The notes under the pieces are model-generated. The model did no database searches. It saw nothing but the letters and a program-made list of their open reading frames with translations, and was not told the origin of the DNA. Of a stretch of 23,587 nucleotides of DNA, positions 7,332 through 15,157 are shown piece by piece. Position numbers and translations under genes: made by a program. Position 1 is the first letter of the stretch, and each line of letters starts with the position of its first letter. Origin of the DNA: an uncultured Burkholderiales bacterium (lineage in GTDB: Bacteria; Pseudomonadota; Gammaproteobacteria; Burkholderiales; Burkholderiaceae_C); the NCBI GenBank assembly GCA_903952885.1, contig CAJBHE010000221.1, forward strand, positions 1 to 23,587. The letters are read 5' to 3'.

Positions 7332-8306
7332 TTATTGCAACGACGAGGGTGCTGGCGGGGGTGTTGGTGTGCCAGTGAAAATTTGTGCGGCATCCACCGC
7401 GTCATAGCGGTATTGCTCGCCACAAAAATCGCAGCCAACCTCCACATCGCCGCGCTCGGTCAAGATACTTTCCACCTCTTCAGTGCCCAAGCTGCGGATC
7501 ATGTTGCTCACACGCTCGCGGCTGCACGAGCAAGCAAAGCTGGGGGTGAGTGGCCCAAAGCGCACCAGTTTTTCTTCCCAAAACAAGCGGCGCAAAATGG
7601 TATCAACATCTAAGTTCAGCAACTCATCGGTGGTCAGGCTAGAGGCCAAGATGGAGATGCGGTTGTAGTCTTCGTTGCGGCCAATTTCATCTTCGTCTTC
7701 CATCGTCGCTTTGGCTGCCAGATTGCCTTCTCCTTTGATGGGTAAGCGCTGAATCAACAAGCCAGCGGCTGTGGTGTCGTTTGCAGCCAGAACCAAGGTG
7801 GTGTCAAGCTGCTCGCTTTGCAGCATGTAATGCTGCAGCACGTCACTGAACTTGTCGAGCTTGTTGCGTTGGTCGTCAAACAAAGGCACCACACCTTGAT
7901 ACGCCTGCTGACCGGGCATTTTGTTGAGCGGGTCCAAGGTGATGGCACATTTGCCCTCGTTGTTGACGTTGACCATATCTGGCAAGGTTCTGGCGTCGCC
8001 CAAATCACCGACCACCTTTGCTGTGGCGCGCAAGCTTAAATTTGGATTGACTTCAACCACTGCCAACTTCAGTGGGCCATCGCCAAAAATTTGCATCACC
8101 AAAGCTCCATTGAATTTGATGTTCGATTGCATCAACACGGCAGCGGCCGTCATCTCACCCAACAATTGGCGCACGGGCTCGGCATAGGGTCCGGTTTCCA
8201 CATTGGCCGCACGGCGCTTGAGCACCTCTTGCCACACATCGGTGAGCTGCACCAACATGCCACGCACAGGCAAACAATCGAACAAAAATTTATGCAACTG
8301 AGACAT
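7332..8306 (-). CDS. hslO: Hsp33 redox-regulated chaperone
   Basis: A cytoplasmic holdase chaperone, activated when oxidative stress plus heat release zinc and form disulfides. The 324-residue product has the Hsp33 N-terminal domain and the C-terminal zinc motif with Cys259-x-Cys261 (ACSCSRERV) and Cys292-x2-Cys295 (CDFCGEQY). A short Pro-rich tail (about 312-324) extends beyond the E. coli protein (292 residues). ATG 8306 was chosen because it begins MSQLHKFLFD; TTG 8309 is one codon upstream. The start overlaps the stop of the upstream gamma-carbonic anhydrase-like gene by one base (TGATG), so the two are translationally coupled. It converges with the NR kinase gene with only 6 bp between stops. 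Confidence 0.96.
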   Translation of the reverse strand: MSQLHKFLFDCLPVRGMLVQLTDVWQEVLKRRAANVETGPYAEPVRQLLGEMTAAAVLMQSNIKFNGALVMQIFGDGPLKLAVVEVNPNLSLRATAKVVGDLGDARTLPDMVNVNNEGKCAITLDPLNKMPGQQAYQGVVPLFDDQRNKLDKFSDVLQHYMLQSEQLDTTLVLAANDTTAAGLLIQRLPIKGEGNLAAKATMEDEDEIGRNEDYNRISILASSLTTDELLNLDVDTILRRLFWEEKLVRFGPLTPSFACSCSRERVSNMIRSLGTEEVESILTERGDVEVGCDFCGEQYRYDAVDAAQIFTGTPTPPPAPSSLQ

Positions 8307-8830
8307 CAAGCCAACTTCTTTAAACCCGCTTTGAAACGGTTTTTGTTATTCACGTAATGTTGCGCGCTGCGGCGCAACCCCTCTATTTGCTCTGGCGTCA
8401 GCTGACGCACCAACTTGGCCGGACTACCCAAAATCATGGAGCCATCCGGAAACTCTTTACCCTCGGTCACCAGCGAGCCCGCGCCCACCAAACAGTTTTT
8501 ACCAATCTTCGCGCCGTTGAGCACGATGGCACCAATGCCAATCAGTGACTCGTCGCCCACCGTGCAGCCATGCAACTGAACCATGTGGCCCACTGTGACA
8601 CGATTGCCAATGGTGAGGGGCATGCCCACATCGGCGTGCAACACACTGCCGTCTTGGATGTTCGTACCTTCACCAATGTGGATGGTGGCCGAGTCGCCCC
8701 GCACCACGCTGCTGAACCACACGCTGCTGTCAGCGGCCATGCGAACATCGCCCATCACTTGGGCGTTATCTGCCACCCAAGCCGAGTCGGCCATCTGAGG
8801 CGTGAGCGCATCGAGTTGATAAATAGCCAT
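8306..8830 (-). CDS. Gamma-carbonic anhydrase-like hexapeptide-repeat protein (YrdA/PaaY type)
   Basis: A 174-residue left-handed beta-helix protein: hexapeptide-type turns run from about residue 15 to 140 (for example IGEGTNIQDGSV and IGKNCLVGAGSLV), followed by a C-terminal helix. His65 (VLHAD), His82 and His87 (GHMVQLHGC) match the three zinc/iron-binding histidines of gamma-class carbonic anhydrases. Many members of this branch show little or no activity on CO2, so the reaction is uncertain. ATG 8830 is preceded by GGAG 4-5 nt upstream. It is coupled to hslO (one-base overlap), suggesting a shared stress-related transcript. It diverges from the DUF455 gene across 41 bp containing a 14-bp palindrome. 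Confidence 0.92.
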   Translation of the reverse strand: MAIYQLDALTPQMADSAWVADNAQVMGDVRMAADSSVWFSSVVRGDSATIHIGEGTNIQDGSVLHADVGMPLTIGNRVTVGHMVQLHGCTVGDESLIGIGAIVLNGAKIGKNCLVGAGSLVTEGKEFPDGSMILGSPAKLVRQLTPEQIEGLRRSAQHYVNNKNRFKAGLKKLA

Positions 8831-8856
8831 GAAAGTCTCCTACGGTGGTTTGGTTT

Positions 8857-8870
8857 TCTACAATTGTAGA
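8857..8870. promoter_or_regulatory. Perfect 14-bp palindrome TCTACAATTGTAGA between divergent genes
   Basis: A perfect inverted repeat (two 7-bp arms, no spacer) lies in the 41-bp gap between the gamma-carbonic anhydrase-like gene and the DUF455 gene, ending 2 bp before the DUF455 ATG. Each strand contains TACAAT, a 5/6 match to a -10 box, so it could be a bidirectional -10 or an operator. No convincing -35 pairs with either copy. Confidence 0.4.
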
Positions 8871-8871
8871 G

Positions 8872-9675
8872 ATGAGCCTTCGCCCTTTAGCCCTCAACGC
8901 CTTGTGCATTTGCCACCCTGATGAAAAATTTCAAGCGGTGCAGTCGCTGTGGGCGCAGCAAAGCCATGTGGCCTTTGACACCAACGAGGAGATCAGCCCT
9001 AGCCCTCACTTGACGCTACCCGGCCGCCCAAACCTGCCACGTTTGATTCCTGCCAAGGATGTGCCCACGCGCACGCCTTTCACGCCAGAAGGCTTGGCTG
9101 CGCTGATGCACGCGGTGTGCCACATCGAGTTCAACGCCATCAACCTTGCTTTGGATGCCGTTTGGCGCTTCCCCAACATGCCGTCAGCCTATTACACAGA
9201 CTGGCTGCGCGTAGCCTATGAAGAATCGCAACACTTTGAGATGCTGCACACGCATCTCAAAAGCATGGGCTATGCCTATGGAGACTTTGATGCCCACGAT
9301 GGTTTGTGGCATATGTGCCAAAAAACAGCCAACGACGTGCTGGCCCGCATGGCACTTGTGCCCCGCACCCTGGAAGCGCGCGGCCTAGACGCCACGCCCT
9401 TGATTCAAACCAAGCTGCGCAAAGCTGCCACACCAGCAGCCCTGGAAGCGGTTGAGTTGCTGGACATCATCCTGAGCGATGAGGTCGGTCACGTGGCCAT
9501 AGGCAATCACTGGTACCGCTGGTTAAGCGATCAACGGGGACTCGACCCCGTGTCACTCTATGGCGAGTTGGTGCAGCGCTACGAAGCGCCTAAGCTGCGA
9601 CCGCCTTTTAACGAGGAAGCCCGCAAACGCGCAGGTTTTACCGACACTGAGCTGAGCTATTTGCGCGGCGCTTGA
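8872..9675 (+). CDS. DUF455 ferritin-like domain protein
   Basis: A 267-residue protein of the DUF455 family, predicted to adopt a four-helix ferritin-like fold with a dinuclear metal centre. Candidate ligands are visible: His84/Glu86 (CHIEFNA), Glu118/His121 (YEESQHFEM) and Glu204/His207 (SDEVGHVA), plus Glu168. This resembles the E...ExxH...ExxH pattern of diiron oxygenases and ferritins; MiaE-like hydroxylases are distant structural relatives. The substrate is unknown. ATG 8872 yields MSLRPLALNA; a GTG at 8845 would add nine residues and overlap the palindrome. No Shine-Dalgarno precedes ATG 8872, so leaderless initiation is possible. It ends 48 bp from the xerD stop on the other strand. 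Confidence 0.85.
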   Translation: MSLRPLALNALCICHPDEKFQAVQSLWAQQSHVAFDTNEEISPSPHLTLPGRPNLPRLIPAKDVPTRTPFTPEGLAALMHAVCHIEFNAINLALDAVWRFPNMPSAYYTDWLRVAYEESQHFEMLHTHLKSMGYAYGDFDAHDGLWHMCQKTANDVLARMALVPRTLEARGLDATPLIQTKLRKAATPAALEAVELLDIILSDEVGHVAIGNHWYRWLSDQRGLDPVSLYGELVQRYEAPKLRPPFNEEARKRAGFTDTELSYLRGA

Positions 9676-9723
9676 TAGCCGCCTCAGTCACCTGGTTGGT
9701 GCTTGACCCACGCGGGGGACCGT

Positions 9724-10650
9724 TCAACCACGTGGGTGGTGCTGCCCATGCAGGCTCTTCAGGCGTTCACGCGCGATGTGCGTGTAGATGGTGGTGGTGG
9801 AAATATCGGCATGGCCCAGCAACATTTGCACCGCACGCAAGTCGGCTCCGTGATTCAACAAATGCGTGGCAAAGGCATGGCGCAATGTGTGCGGCGAAAT
9901 CGGGACATGGATTTGTGCTTGCAAGGCATAGCGTTTGATGAGCTGCCAAAACATGGCACGCGTCATAGCCTCACCCGCATTTTTGCCGCGCACCGTGATA
10001 AACAAAGCCTCGGTTTGGTGGCCTGCTAAGAGCAGCGGACGCGCCTCGCTCAAATACCGCTGTAACCAATCACGGGCGACCTCGCCAAATGGCACCAAGC
10101 GCTCTTTGCTGCCCTTGCCCATGATGCGCAGCACGCCGTCGTTCAAGCTCACATGCAAGGTTTTGAGGTCCACCAATTCGCTTACGCGCAGCCCACTGGC
10201 GTAAATCAGCTCCAGCATGGCGCGGTCGCGCATGCCGAGGTCCGTGGACACATCGGGCGCATTGAGCAAACTCTCCACCTGCGCCTCAGTCAAACTTTTG
10301 GGCGCACGCACAGGCTGCTTGGCGGTAAGCAGCTTTAACGTAGGGTCAGCCACCAAAATGCGCTCGCGCAAGGCCCAACGGTAAAAGCGCTTGAACACAG
10401 TCAAACGACGGTTGGCGCTGGTGGCTTTGGTCTCGGCATGGCGATGCGCAAAGTACTGCTGCAAGTCTGACTCTTGCGCTGCCAACAAGTGCGTGCCTTG
10501 GGCATTGAGCCATGCAGACAGTAAATTCAAGTCACGCCGATAGGCGGCCAAACTGTTGGGCGCTAAGCCGTGCTCCAGCCACAGCGCATCAATGAAGATG
10601 TCGATGTTGGCATCGGTTGCTGCGGCTTTAAAAGGCGTGGGGTGTGTCAT
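9724..10650 (-). CDS. xerD: Tyrosine recombinase XerD
   Basis: A site-specific recombinase that, with XerC, resolves chromosome dimers at dif under FtsK control. The 308-residue product has the N-terminal SAM-like core-binding domain (about 13-100) and the C-terminal catalytic domain with Arg155 (SGLRVSEL), Lys182 (GKGSKERLVP), His254/Arg257 (PHTLRHAFATHLL), His280 (LGHADIS) and nucleophile Tyr289 (TTIYTH). The full catalytic set is intact. ATG 10650 was chosen because it gives the usual XerD length (298 in E. coli); upstream codons to 10728 would overlap the divergent AEC gene. XerD is preferred over XerC or a phage integrase because of sequence character and the housekeeping context; no att sites or phage genes are present. 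Confidence 0.92.
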   Translation of the reverse strand: MTHPTPFKAAATDANIDIFIDALWLEHGLAPNSLAAYRRDLNLLSAWLNAQGTHLLAAQESDLQQYFAHRHAETKATSANRRLTVFKRFYRWALRERILVADPTLKLLTAKQPVRAPKSLTEAQVESLLNAPDVSTDLGMRDRAMLELIYASGLRVSELVDLKTLHVSLNDGVLRIMGKGSKERLVPFGEVARDWLQRYLSEARPLLLAGHQTEALFITVRGKNAGEAMTRAMFWQLIKRYALQAQIHVPISPHTLRHAFATHLLNHGADLRAVQMLLGHADISTTTIYTHIARERLKSLHGQHHPRG

Positions 10651-10713
10651 GCGAGCGTCAATCGTAAACGTTTGAGACGCGGTTAAACCCTCAACTGCGG
10701 TTATTCTCTGCGG

Positions 10714-11619
10714 GTGAATTACGCTCAACTCCTCTTCCCCGACTTCTCACTCATCCTGTGCGGCTACTTGGTCTGCAGGTACACCTCCCTCAACCGCAGT
10801 GTGTGGGAGCCAGTGGAACGTTTGGTGTATTACTTTTTATTCCCTGTTCTGCTGTTTTATTCCATCGTTCGCACGCCTTTGGATTTGGTGGCGGCTTCGC
10901 ACCTCATAATGGCGGGGTTGGTCTTGGGATTCAGCAGCATTGCGCTGTCGTATGCGCTGCCAAAACTTCCGTTTTTGCGCGCGCACATAGACCCGCGAAT
11001 GCACGCGGCCAGCGCTCAGGTAGGGTTTCGCTTCAACTCTTTCATTGCTTTGGCCTTGGCCGAGCGAATCGCCGGCCCGCAGGGTTTGCTTTTGATTGCG
11101 GTGCTCATTGGCGTGTGCGTGCCTATGTTCAATGTGGCGGCAGTTTGGCCGATGGCCAAACATGCCCAAAGTCACTTTGGACGTGAACTGATTCGCAACC
11201 CTCTCATCTTGGCCACTACATCAGGTTTATTGGCGAATGTGGCGGGCTTGCAAATTCCCAGCTGGACTGAGCCCACCTTGCAACGCATTGGCTCTGCTTC
11301 GCTGGCTTTGGGCTTGCTGGCTGCGGGCGCTGGCATGGAGTTCGGACATTTGATGAAAGCCAAGGTTTTGGCTCTGTCACTGCTGACCATTCGCCACCTC
11401 ATCACACCCTTGTTGGCTTGTGGCTTGGCACTGGCATTTGGTTTGGACAGGATACAAACCACGGTGCTGCTGGCCTTTTCATCCCTGCCTACGGCTTCTA
11501 ATTGCTATGTGCTCGCGACTCGCATGGGATACAACGGGTCGTTTGTGGCTGGCTTGGTCACCTTGTCCACCTTGCTGGGTATGCTAAGCCTCACCTTTGC
11601 CTTGGATGTACTACGCTGA
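10714..11619 (+). CDS. AEC (auxin efflux carrier) family transporter
   Basis: A predicted inner-membrane transporter of 301 residues with about ten hydrophobic segments in two five-helix halves, the arrangement of the AEC/bile-acid transporter superfamily. Conserved cues are the N-terminal NRSVWEPVERLVYYFLFP region (27-44) and the second-half LLTIRHLITPLLACG and SSLPTASNCYVLA segments, the latter resembling the crossover motif of this family. The substrate is unknown; characterised bacterial members carry dicarboxylates such as malonate or malate. Translation starts at GTG 10714, with GCGG rather than a strong SD upstream. It diverges from xerD over 63 bp that contain a direct repeat GCGGTTA (10679-10685 and 10697-10703). 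No terminator is seen before rpmE2. Confidence 0.85.
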   Translation: MNYAQLLFPDFSLILCGYLVCRYTSLNRSVWEPVERLVYYFLFPVLLFYSIVRTPLDLVAASHLIMAGLVLGFSSIALSYALPKLPFLRAHIDPRMHAASAQVGFRFNSFIALALAERIAGPQGLLLIAVLIGVCVPMFNVAAVWPMAKHAQSHFGRELIRNPLILATTSGLLANVAGLQIPSWTEPTLQRIGSASLALGLLAAGAGMEFGHLMKAKVLALSLLTIRHLITPLLACGLALAFGLDRIQTTVLLAFSSLPTASNCYVLATRMGYNGSFVAGLVTLSTLLGMLSLTFALDVLR

Positions 11620-11637
11620 AAAACCTTTGATCCATGG

Positions 11638-11643
11638 CATAAT
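11638..11643 (+). promoter_or_regulatory. rpmE2: Candidate -10 box (CATAAT) for rpmE2
   Basis: CATAAT (5/6 to consensus) lies about 68 bp before the rpmE2 ATG in the 91-bp gap after the AEC gene. It is part of the short palindrome GCATAATAATGC (11637-11648). The matching -35 region (around 11615-11621) is poor. It is a weak call from sequence resemblance alone. Confidence 0.3.
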
Positions 11644-11710
11644 AATGCGTTTTGTGGAAAGTGTGTCGAAATAGGTCGGCGTGGCTACCGCAGCTGCTCA
11701 AGGAAAAGCG

Positions 11711-11968
11711 ATGAAAGAAGGCATTCACCCCAACTACCGTGAAATCTGTTTCATGGACATGTCTAACGGTTTCAAGTTTGTGACGCGCTCATGCGCCAGC
11801 ACAAAAGAAATGATCAAGATGGAAGACGGCCGTGATTTGCCGTTGTACAAGCTGGATACCACCAGCGAGTCACACCCCTTCTACACAGGCACACAAAAAT
11901 CTGTCGACAACATGGGCGGCCGCGTCGAGCGGTTCCGCAACAAGTTCGGCAAGACCATCGCCAAGTAA
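11711..11968 (+). CDS. rpmE2: 50S ribosomal protein L31, type B
   Basis: A small ribosomal protein of 85 residues at the 50S/30S bridge. The product starts MKEGIHPNYREICFMDMS and carries the FKFVTRSCAST and SHPFYTG segments of the type B (zinc-independent) form. It lacks the paired CxxC zinc ribbon of type A L31; its two cysteines (in REICF and RSCAST) are isolated. In many bacteria the type B copy is induced by zinc starvation through Zur; no recognisable Zur box was seen upstream. ATG 11711 follows AAGGA with about 6 nt spacing, which decides it over the in-frame codons from 11681. A strong intrinsic terminator follows at 11989-12020. Confidence 0.96.
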   Translation: MKEGIHPNYREICFMDMSNGFKFVTRSCASTKEMIKMEDGRDLPLYKLDTTSESHPFYTGTQKSVDNMGGRVERFRNKFGKTIAK

Positions 11969-11988
11969 GCCCAGCGCTCACTTCAAAC

Positions 11989-12020
11989 AAGGCAGCCCGG
12001 CCCTCCGCGCTGCCTTTTTT
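11989..12020 (+). terminator. Rho-independent terminator after rpmE2
   Basis: AAGGCAGC (11989-11996) pairs with GCTGCCTT (12009-12016) around a 12-nt loop and runs into six T residues (12015-12020). It ends 20 bp after the rpmE2 stop and only 11 bp before the GTG of the glycosyltransferase gene. Confidence 0.88.
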
Positions 12021-12031
12021 ATTTAAAAAAT

Positions 12032-13762
12032 GTGACCCAACCCACCCCTGCCATCGTTCCTCAAAGTGCTGTGCGGCGTCTGCCGCGCGTCGCTCTTTGG
12101 CTGTTCTGTGCCGCCTATGTTTTGCCCGGATTGTTCGGACGTGAACCTTGGAAGGGCAATGAGTTCAACACCTTCAGCTATATGTTGGCACTCGCGGAGG
12201 GTTCTAGCGATTGGATGATTCCGAGCATCTGGGGAAACTTACCCGAGCTGGATGCCTTGCTACCTTATTGGTTAGGTGCATGGGCTATTCAAATCGCACC
12301 CCCTTGGATGTCTGCAGGGCTGGCCGCGCGCATTCCTTTTGCGATGCTGCTCGCCCTCACCCTGGCCAGCACTTGGCACGGCGTGTATTACTTGGCGTTG
12401 AGCCCACAGGCGCAGCCCGTTCCGTTTGCATTCGGGGGTGAAGCCAAGCCCAAAGACTATGCACGTACCATTGCGGATGGCGCGGTACTGGCCCTCATCG
12501 CTTGCCTAGGGTTGGCACTGTTGTCGCATGAAGTCAGCCCTATCTTGATGCAACTGGCCTTGGTCAGCTTTGTGTTTTTCGGCGTGGCGGCACTGCCCTA
12601 TCACCCCCGCTACAGCTTGACGGCGGTCACCATCGGCCTGCTGGGGCTGTGCCTCAGTGGCGCACCCAGTTTTGCAGTGTTGATGGCTGCTGGAAGTGGG
12701 CTTTTGTGTTTGCTAGATCGACAAAGCACATCGATACAAACTGCACGTTTACACGCGCTTTGGCTTTTGCTGGTGGGCATGTTTGTCGCGGCATTGGCTT
12801 ATGTCTTGGACATCTGGCACTGGCGCTTACTGCCATTGCATGACGATCCGCAAGCCTGGCGCAGCTTGTTGCGTTTGTTGGTCTGGTTCACTTGGCCAGC
12901 TTGGCCCTTGACTTTATGGACGCTTTGGCGGTGGCGCCGTCAATGGGCCTCGCTGCACTGGAGTCGCCACCTGGTGTTGCCCATGTGGTTCACTGCGCTC
13001 ACTGTCAGCACCGCGCTGTTGACGCACTCATCCAGCCGAACTTTGTTATTGGCACTTCCCGCGTTTGCAACGCTGGCAGCCTTCGCGCTGCCTACCCTGC
13101 GACGCAATGTGGCGGCTTTGATTGACTGGTTCACGCTGCTGTTTTTCTCAGGCTCAGCATTGATCATTTGGATCATTTGGATTGCGATGCAAACAGGCTG
13201 GCCAGCGACGCCTGCAAAAAATGTAGCGCGTTTAGCGCCAGGCTTTGAACCTAGCTTTAGCTGGCTGGCATTCCTCGTGGCATTGACTGCCACTGCAGTT
13301 TGGGGCTGGCTGGTGAGTTGGCGCTCTGCCCAAAATCGTCATGCCCTATGGAAAAGTTTGGTGTTGCCGGCTGGCGGCGCAGCCTTGTGCTGGCTTCTGC
13401 TGCTTACCCTGTGGCTGCCTCTTTTAGATTTCGCATTCAGCTACAAACCCTGGGTTCAACAAATTCAAGGTGTGATGGCCAGGCAAGACGCAAACAAAAC
13501 ACAGGGCGTTTGCTTGCTCAGCTATGGTTTGAATGCAAGCCAGATGACCGCCTTTCACTACCACGGCGGATTTGATGTGAAACCTGTCGAGATGACCAAC
13601 GCCGATCAGCAACGCGCTTGCCCGTGGCTCGTCGTTGACAACGACTTACGTCCTGAGTTGGCACAAGTGGTTCGGTTGAATGAATGGACCCGCGTGCGCA
13701 GCATTTATCGTCCTGCCGATAAAAAGGAAAACGTAACCTTGTATCACCGCCGTCACCCTTGA
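12032..13762 (+). CDS. GT-C type membrane glycosyltransferase (ArnT/PMT-like)
   Basis: A 576-residue polytopic protein with about a dozen hydrophobic segments (about 18-450), then a C-terminal soluble, probably periplasmic domain (about 455-576). The N-terminal loop FGREPWKGNEF (35-45), followed by MLALAEGSSDWMIPSIWG, resembles the acidic first periplasmic loop of GT-C enzymes such as ArnT, which use polyprenyl-phosphate sugars as donors. The acceptor (lipid A, protein or other glycan) cannot be told from sequence. GTG 12032 lies 11 bp past the rpmE2 terminator with no SD. Initiation may be leaderless, may depend on read-through, or may use a later codon. The MATE gene starts 7 bp after its stop, so they form a pair. 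Confidence 0.78.
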   Translation: MTQPTPAIVPQSAVRRLPRVALWLFCAAYVLPGLFGREPWKGNEFNTFSYMLALAEGSSDWMIPSIWGNLPELDALLPYWLGAWAIQIAPPWMSAGLAARIPFAMLLALTLASTWHGVYYLALSPQAQPVPFAFGGEAKPKDYARTIADGAVLALIACLGLALLSHEVSPILMQLALVSFVFFGVAALPYHPRYSLTAVTIGLLGLCLSGAPSFAVLMAAGSGLLCLLDRQSTSIQTARLHALWLLLVGMFVAALAYVLDIWHWRLLPLHDDPQAWRSLLRLLVWFTWPAWPLTLWTLWRWRRQWASLHWSRHLVLPMWFTALTVSTALLTHSSSRTLLLALPAFATLAAFALPTLRRNVAALIDWFTLLFFSGSALIIWIIWIAMQTGWPATPAKNVARLAPGFEPSFSWLAFLVALTATAVWGWLVSWRSAQNRHALWKSLVLPAGGAALCWLLLLTLWLPLLDFAFSYKPWVQQIQGVMARQDANKTQGVCLLSYGLNASQMTAFHYHGGFDVKPVEMTNADQQRACPWLVVDNDLRPELAQVVRLNEWTRVRSIYRPADKKENVTLYHRRHP

Positions 13763-13769
13763 TGCAGTG

Positions 13770-15149
13770 ATGAGTAGCGAACGCGTCACCATCATGCGGC
13801 ACGCCGGCACCGTGATGGTCGGGCAACTGGCCGTGATGGCATTTAGCATCACCGACACACTGGTCGCTGGCCACTTTGCAGACACGGCCCTCGCTGCATT
13901 GGCTGTGGCGTCCGCCACGTATGTCACGATCCACATCTCGCTCATGGGGATGCTGCAAGCCTTGCTGCCCGTTTGGGCGGAGTTGCATGGTGCACAAAGA
14001 CACGCCGAGGTGGGACGCTCGGTACGACAAGCTCTGTACCTGTGCGCCATTACCGCCAGTTTGGGCATGTGGGCCTTGCTGTGCCCCGACCTGTTGCTGA
14101 ATTGGACGCAAGTACCGGTTGATTTACAGGCTGACGTGCGCGGCTATCTCACGATCGTGGCATTTGGCCTACCCGCCTCATTGCTTTTTCGCATGTACAG
14201 CACGCTCAATCAAAGCTTGGGAAAACCTAAGTTGGTGACATGGGTGCAAGTGGGTGCATTGATCGTGAAAGTACCGCTTTCCATCGTCTTGGTGCTAGGC
14301 ATTCCCAATGTGCTGCCACCCCTCGGCTTAGCGGGTTGTGCGTGGGCCACATTGGCCGTCACACTGATGATGATCTCCTTGGCGCTTTGGCTGCTAAGCA
14401 CGCAAGACTTCTACAAGCCCTATCGTATTTGGGCACAGATGGAGAAACCACATGCAGCTACCCTACTTCGCTTTGTGCGTTTGGGCCTGCCCAGCGGCTT
14501 GGCCATTGGTGTGGAAGTCACCTCCTTCACCCTCATGTCTTTGTTCATTGCGCGCTTAGGCGTGGTGGCCACAGCCAGCCACCAGATCGCGTCCAACATG
14601 ACGGCTGTTCTCTACATGATTCCCTTATCGCTATCGATTGCCAGCAGCTCGCGCGTGAGTTATTGGATCGGTGCGGGGCAAATTCATCGTGCGCGTCAAT
14701 CGCTTCGTACCGGGTTGAGTTTGGTCTTGTTGCTAAGCTTGAGTTTGGCTGCTCTGATTGGCTGGCAGCACCAAGACATTGCACAGCTATATACCCAGTC
14801 ACCCGAAGTGGCGGGACTGGCTGCCACCTTGTTGCTCTGGTTGATGCTTTATCACGTTGCCGACGCAGTGCAGGTGTTTTGCGTGTTCACCTTGCGCTGC
14901 TATGGCGTCACGGTGCTGCCACTCATCACCTACACGGTCTTGCTCTGGGGCTTAGGTTTGGCGGGCGGCTATATGGTGGCTTATGGTGCAGGCTTCGATA
15001 TGTCAGGCTTGACATGGTTCACACCTCAATCACCTATTGCGTTTTGGCAAACCGGCAGCCTGGCTTTGTACATCACCACGGCCGTTTTGTTGCCGTTGCT
15101 GTGGCGTGCGGCTTATCGTCAAACTAAACCCATGCAATTGGCAGTTTGA
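13770..15149 (+). CDS. MATE-family exporter (NorM-like)
   Basis: A 459-residue membrane protein with about twelve hydrophobic segments in two homologous halves, typical of MATE transporters, which export drugs or cationic compounds by Na+ or H+ antiport. N-terminal cues are GTVMVGQLAVMAFSITDTLVAGH and FADTALAALAVASA. The second half repeats the pattern with LGLPSGLAIGVEVTSFTLMSLF and SHQIASNMTA. ATG 13770 was chosen; GTG 13767 is one codon upstream. It starts 7 bp after the glycosyltransferase stop and is probably co-transcribed, leaving open whether it exports a compound related to that enzyme. It converges with glmM with 8 bp between the stops. Confidence 0.9.
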   Translation: MSSERVTIMRHAGTVMVGQLAVMAFSITDTLVAGHFADTALAALAVASATYVTIHISLMGMLQALLPVWAELHGAQRHAEVGRSVRQALYLCAITASLGMWALLCPDLLLNWTQVPVDLQADVRGYLTIVAFGLPASLLFRMYSTLNQSLGKPKLVTWVQVGALIVKVPLSIVLVLGIPNVLPPLGLAGCAWATLAVTLMMISLALWLLSTQDFYKPYRIWAQMEKPHAATLLRFVRLGLPSGLAIGVEVTSFTLMSLFIARLGVVATASHQIASNMTAVLYMIPLSLSIASSSRVSYWIGAGQIHRARQSLRTGLSLVLLLSLSLAALIGWQHQDIAQLYTQSPEVAGLAATLLLWLMLYHVADAVQVFCVFTLRCYGVTVLPLITYTVLLWGLGLAGGYMVAYGAGFDMSGLTWFTPQSPIAFWQTGSLALYITTAVLLPLLWRAAYRQTKPMQLAV

Positions 15150-15157
15150 CCGCCACG

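Noticed and set aside
9724..10650. Tyrosine recombinase as a mobile-element integrase
   Set aside because: Length, motif set and housekeeping neighbours fit XerD, and there are no att repeats, tRNA, phage or plasmid genes nearby.
11620..11710. Zur operator upstream of rpmE2
   Set aside because: Type B L31 genes are often Zur-controlled, so I looked. The only palindrome, GCATAATAATGC, does not resemble known Zur boxes.
14240..15127. 295-codon open frame overlapping the MATE gene on the same strand
   Set aside because: Its translation is Cys/His/Arg-rich without membrane segments or motifs, while the overlapping frame is a clear MATE protein.
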